NCBI RefSeq assembly: GCF_046250175.1
Contig: NZ_CP176468.1
DNA length: 64,000 nucleotides
Direction: 5' to 3' (one strand)
Source: Psychromonas sp030397575
GTDB lineage: Bacteria > Pseudomonadota > Gammaproteobacteria > Enterobacterales > Psychromonadaceae
Shown here one piece after another: positions 63,134-64,000 of this stretch (position 1 is the stretch's first letter; each line of letters opens with the position of its first letter). The notes beneath the pieces were generated by a model. That model was not told where the DNA came from, searched no databases, and saw nothing but the letters and a program-made list of their open reading frames with translations. A program made the position numbers and the translations under genes.

Positions 63134-63780
63134 TTTTTGTCAGCTAATACCTTGGTTTGTGATAGGTTGTTGAGCTGCTTATCCAGCTTATTGTTGATCT
63201 TATTGAGTAACAGATCTGCATCCGTTGCTAAACTACTGACTTGATCGCAAAAGTACGCAACTTCCAATGCACTTGGAGCGAGTTTGATCTCTTCCGTTAC
63301 ATACAGTGCAGATTGCGTTTCAATACGTTTATATTGAAATTGGGTCGTTTGAAACGCTGTTTTAGCATGTTGGCAGAGTTTATGTGCAATAACATCACCC
63401 ACTTTCTGTGATAAATGCTCTTCCCAATCGATCTGCATATCAGTTAATAACATAGCAAACTTCTGCACTAACTGGATGTCGCCATCAACTTCTAACTCGC
63501 CCGATTTAATCAATTGCGTTAATTGACGATTATCTTGCAGTTTATTCAGTGCCTGAAAACTGACCTTGATAGTACAGTCAGGTTGACCTTCAAATTGATT
63601 AAGCACATCAACCTGCTGCTCAGAAATAATAAAATACAGTGGTAAGTCTATCTCTTGTAAGCTCGCCGCAATGATAGTGCCATTAAGTTGTTTACGTTTG
63701 CTTATTGCACTGCTATCTAATTGATGTAGCTGATTCACGCTTGTTTCTAGTAAGCCGCAAAGTAAGTTGGTTAATGGCAT
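63130..63780 (-). CDS. ubiJ: UbiJ, ubiquinone biosynthesis accessory factor (SCP2 domain)
   Basis: A 216-aa cytosolic SCP2-like lipid-binding protein of the Ubi metabolon. The sterol-carrier segment GQPDCTIKVSFQALNKL near residue 79 and SGELEVDGDIQLVQKFAMLL near residue 108 match the UbiJ family, and the C-terminal third is helical/coiled (SLATDADLLLNKINNKL). Acts with UbiB and UbiK. Lies between ubiE and ubiB. Confidence 0.9.
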   Translation of the reverse strand: MPLTNLLCGLLETSVNQLHQLDSSAISKRKQLNGTIIAASLQEIDLPLYFIISEQQVDVLNQFEGQPDCTIKVSFQALNKLQDNRQLTQLIKSGELEVDGDIQLVQKFAMLLTDMQIDWEEHLSQKVGDVIAHKLCQHAKTAFQTTQFQYKRIETQSALYVTEEIKLAPSALEVAYFCDQVSSLATDADLLLNKINNKLDKQLNNLSQTKVLADKK

Positions 63781-63806
63781 ATTATCTCTCGCTGTAAAAA
63801 GGCTAT

Positions 63807-64000
63807 TTAGTATTTGTAACCGCGATGAAGTGCGACAATACCTGCACTTAGGTTAAAGTATTCTGTTCCTTCAAAACCGACATTATTCATCATCTCTTTT
63901 AAGGTGTCTTGGTCTGGGTGCATACGAATACTTTCAGCAAGGTATTGGTAACTTTCACTGTCGTTAGCGATTAACTTACCTAACTTAGGTAAAATATTAA
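63807..64000 (-). CDS. ubiE: UbiE methyltransferase, C-terminal end only (runs off right edge)
   Basis: The last 64 codons (with stop) are open to the window edge and end IVALHRGYKY, the typical C-terminus of the ubiquinone/menaquinone C-methyltransferase UbiE; the preceding GAGIVxLHRG context and FYEGTEFGVNNMM-type residues fit the family. Position before ubiJ and ubiB gives the conserved ubiE-ubiJ-ubiB operon. Confidence 0.85.
   Translation of the reverse strand, partial: NILPKLGKLIANDSESYQYLAESIRMHPDQDTLKEMMNNVGFEGTEYFNLSAGIVALHRGYKY

Overview
The window is a stretch of AT-rich chromosome (roughly 60% A+T by eye) from a facultatively anaerobic marine gammaproteobacterium. The protein set points to a Psychromonas-like member of the Vibrio/Shewanella/Psychromonas neighbourhood: class-II-type PyrB/PyrI, ZapB, RraA, UbiJ-UbiB next to TatABC, NhaD, a DUF3360 membrane protein, YddG, and a HigBA pair very like the HigB2/HigA2 module of the Vibrio cholerae superintegron. 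The genus is an inference from protein similarity recalled from memory, not from a search. No rRNA, tRNA, CRISPR array, prophage or complete insertion sequence was seen.

Layout. 1-8 kb: anaerobic pyruvate/acetate metabolism on the minus strand (pta running off the left edge, ackA, then pflA and pflB), with yfbV and rlmA between; a perfect FNR-type box lies upstream of pflB. 8-11 kb: a GcvR-like ACT protein, a DUF3360 permease-like protein and flavodoxin fldB. 11-20.6 kb: housekeeping genes (xerD-dsbC-recJ, trmL, fieF-cysE, zapB, rraA, pyrB-pyrI). 20.7-28 kb: dacB, an unassigned large lipoprotein, srmB and a partial cobalamin nucleotide-loop set cobT-cobS-cobC. 28-34 kb: nhaD and the type IV pilus genes pilA-pilB-pilC, then a gene-free stretch with degenerate AGCCTGC repeats.

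34.5-41 kb is an accessory-looking transport block: a LysR regulator divergent from a complete TRAP transporter (dctP-dctQ-dctM), followed by an aspartate-dehydrogenase-family protein whose usual catalytic histidine is a tyrosine, then on the opposite strand an ABM-domain protein and a YddG-type amino acid exporter. 41-47 kb: a cysteine-containing protein of unknown function, chrA, an ABC-F protein (ybiT) and rhlE. 47-48.6 kb: a higBA toxin-antitoxin module between two related 55-nt repeats, beside a REP-like hairpin and a 29-nt exact duplication; this is the clearest island-like spot. 48.6-53 kb: tag, then an ECF vitamin-type transporter whose ecfT gene is interrupted by an in-frame TAG, and a NYN-domain protein. 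53-57.9 kb: a YgiW-like periplasmic OB-fold protein with an 8-copy hexanucleotide repeat just after it, then a second TRAP transporter with a twin-arginine signal on its binding protein, divergent from an EutR-like AraC regulator. 58-64 kb: hemB, tatD, tatC, tatB, tatA, ubiB, ubiJ and the end of ubiE, all on the minus strand.

Most of the window is ordinary core genome. The points that most deserve a second look are the interrupted ecfT, the His-to-Tyr change in the TRAP-linked dehydrogenase, the repeat-flanked higBA locus, the hexanucleotide repeat in the ygiW 3' region and the unknown protein at 41.2-42.2 kb. I did not find convincing evidence of an entirely new multi-gene system.
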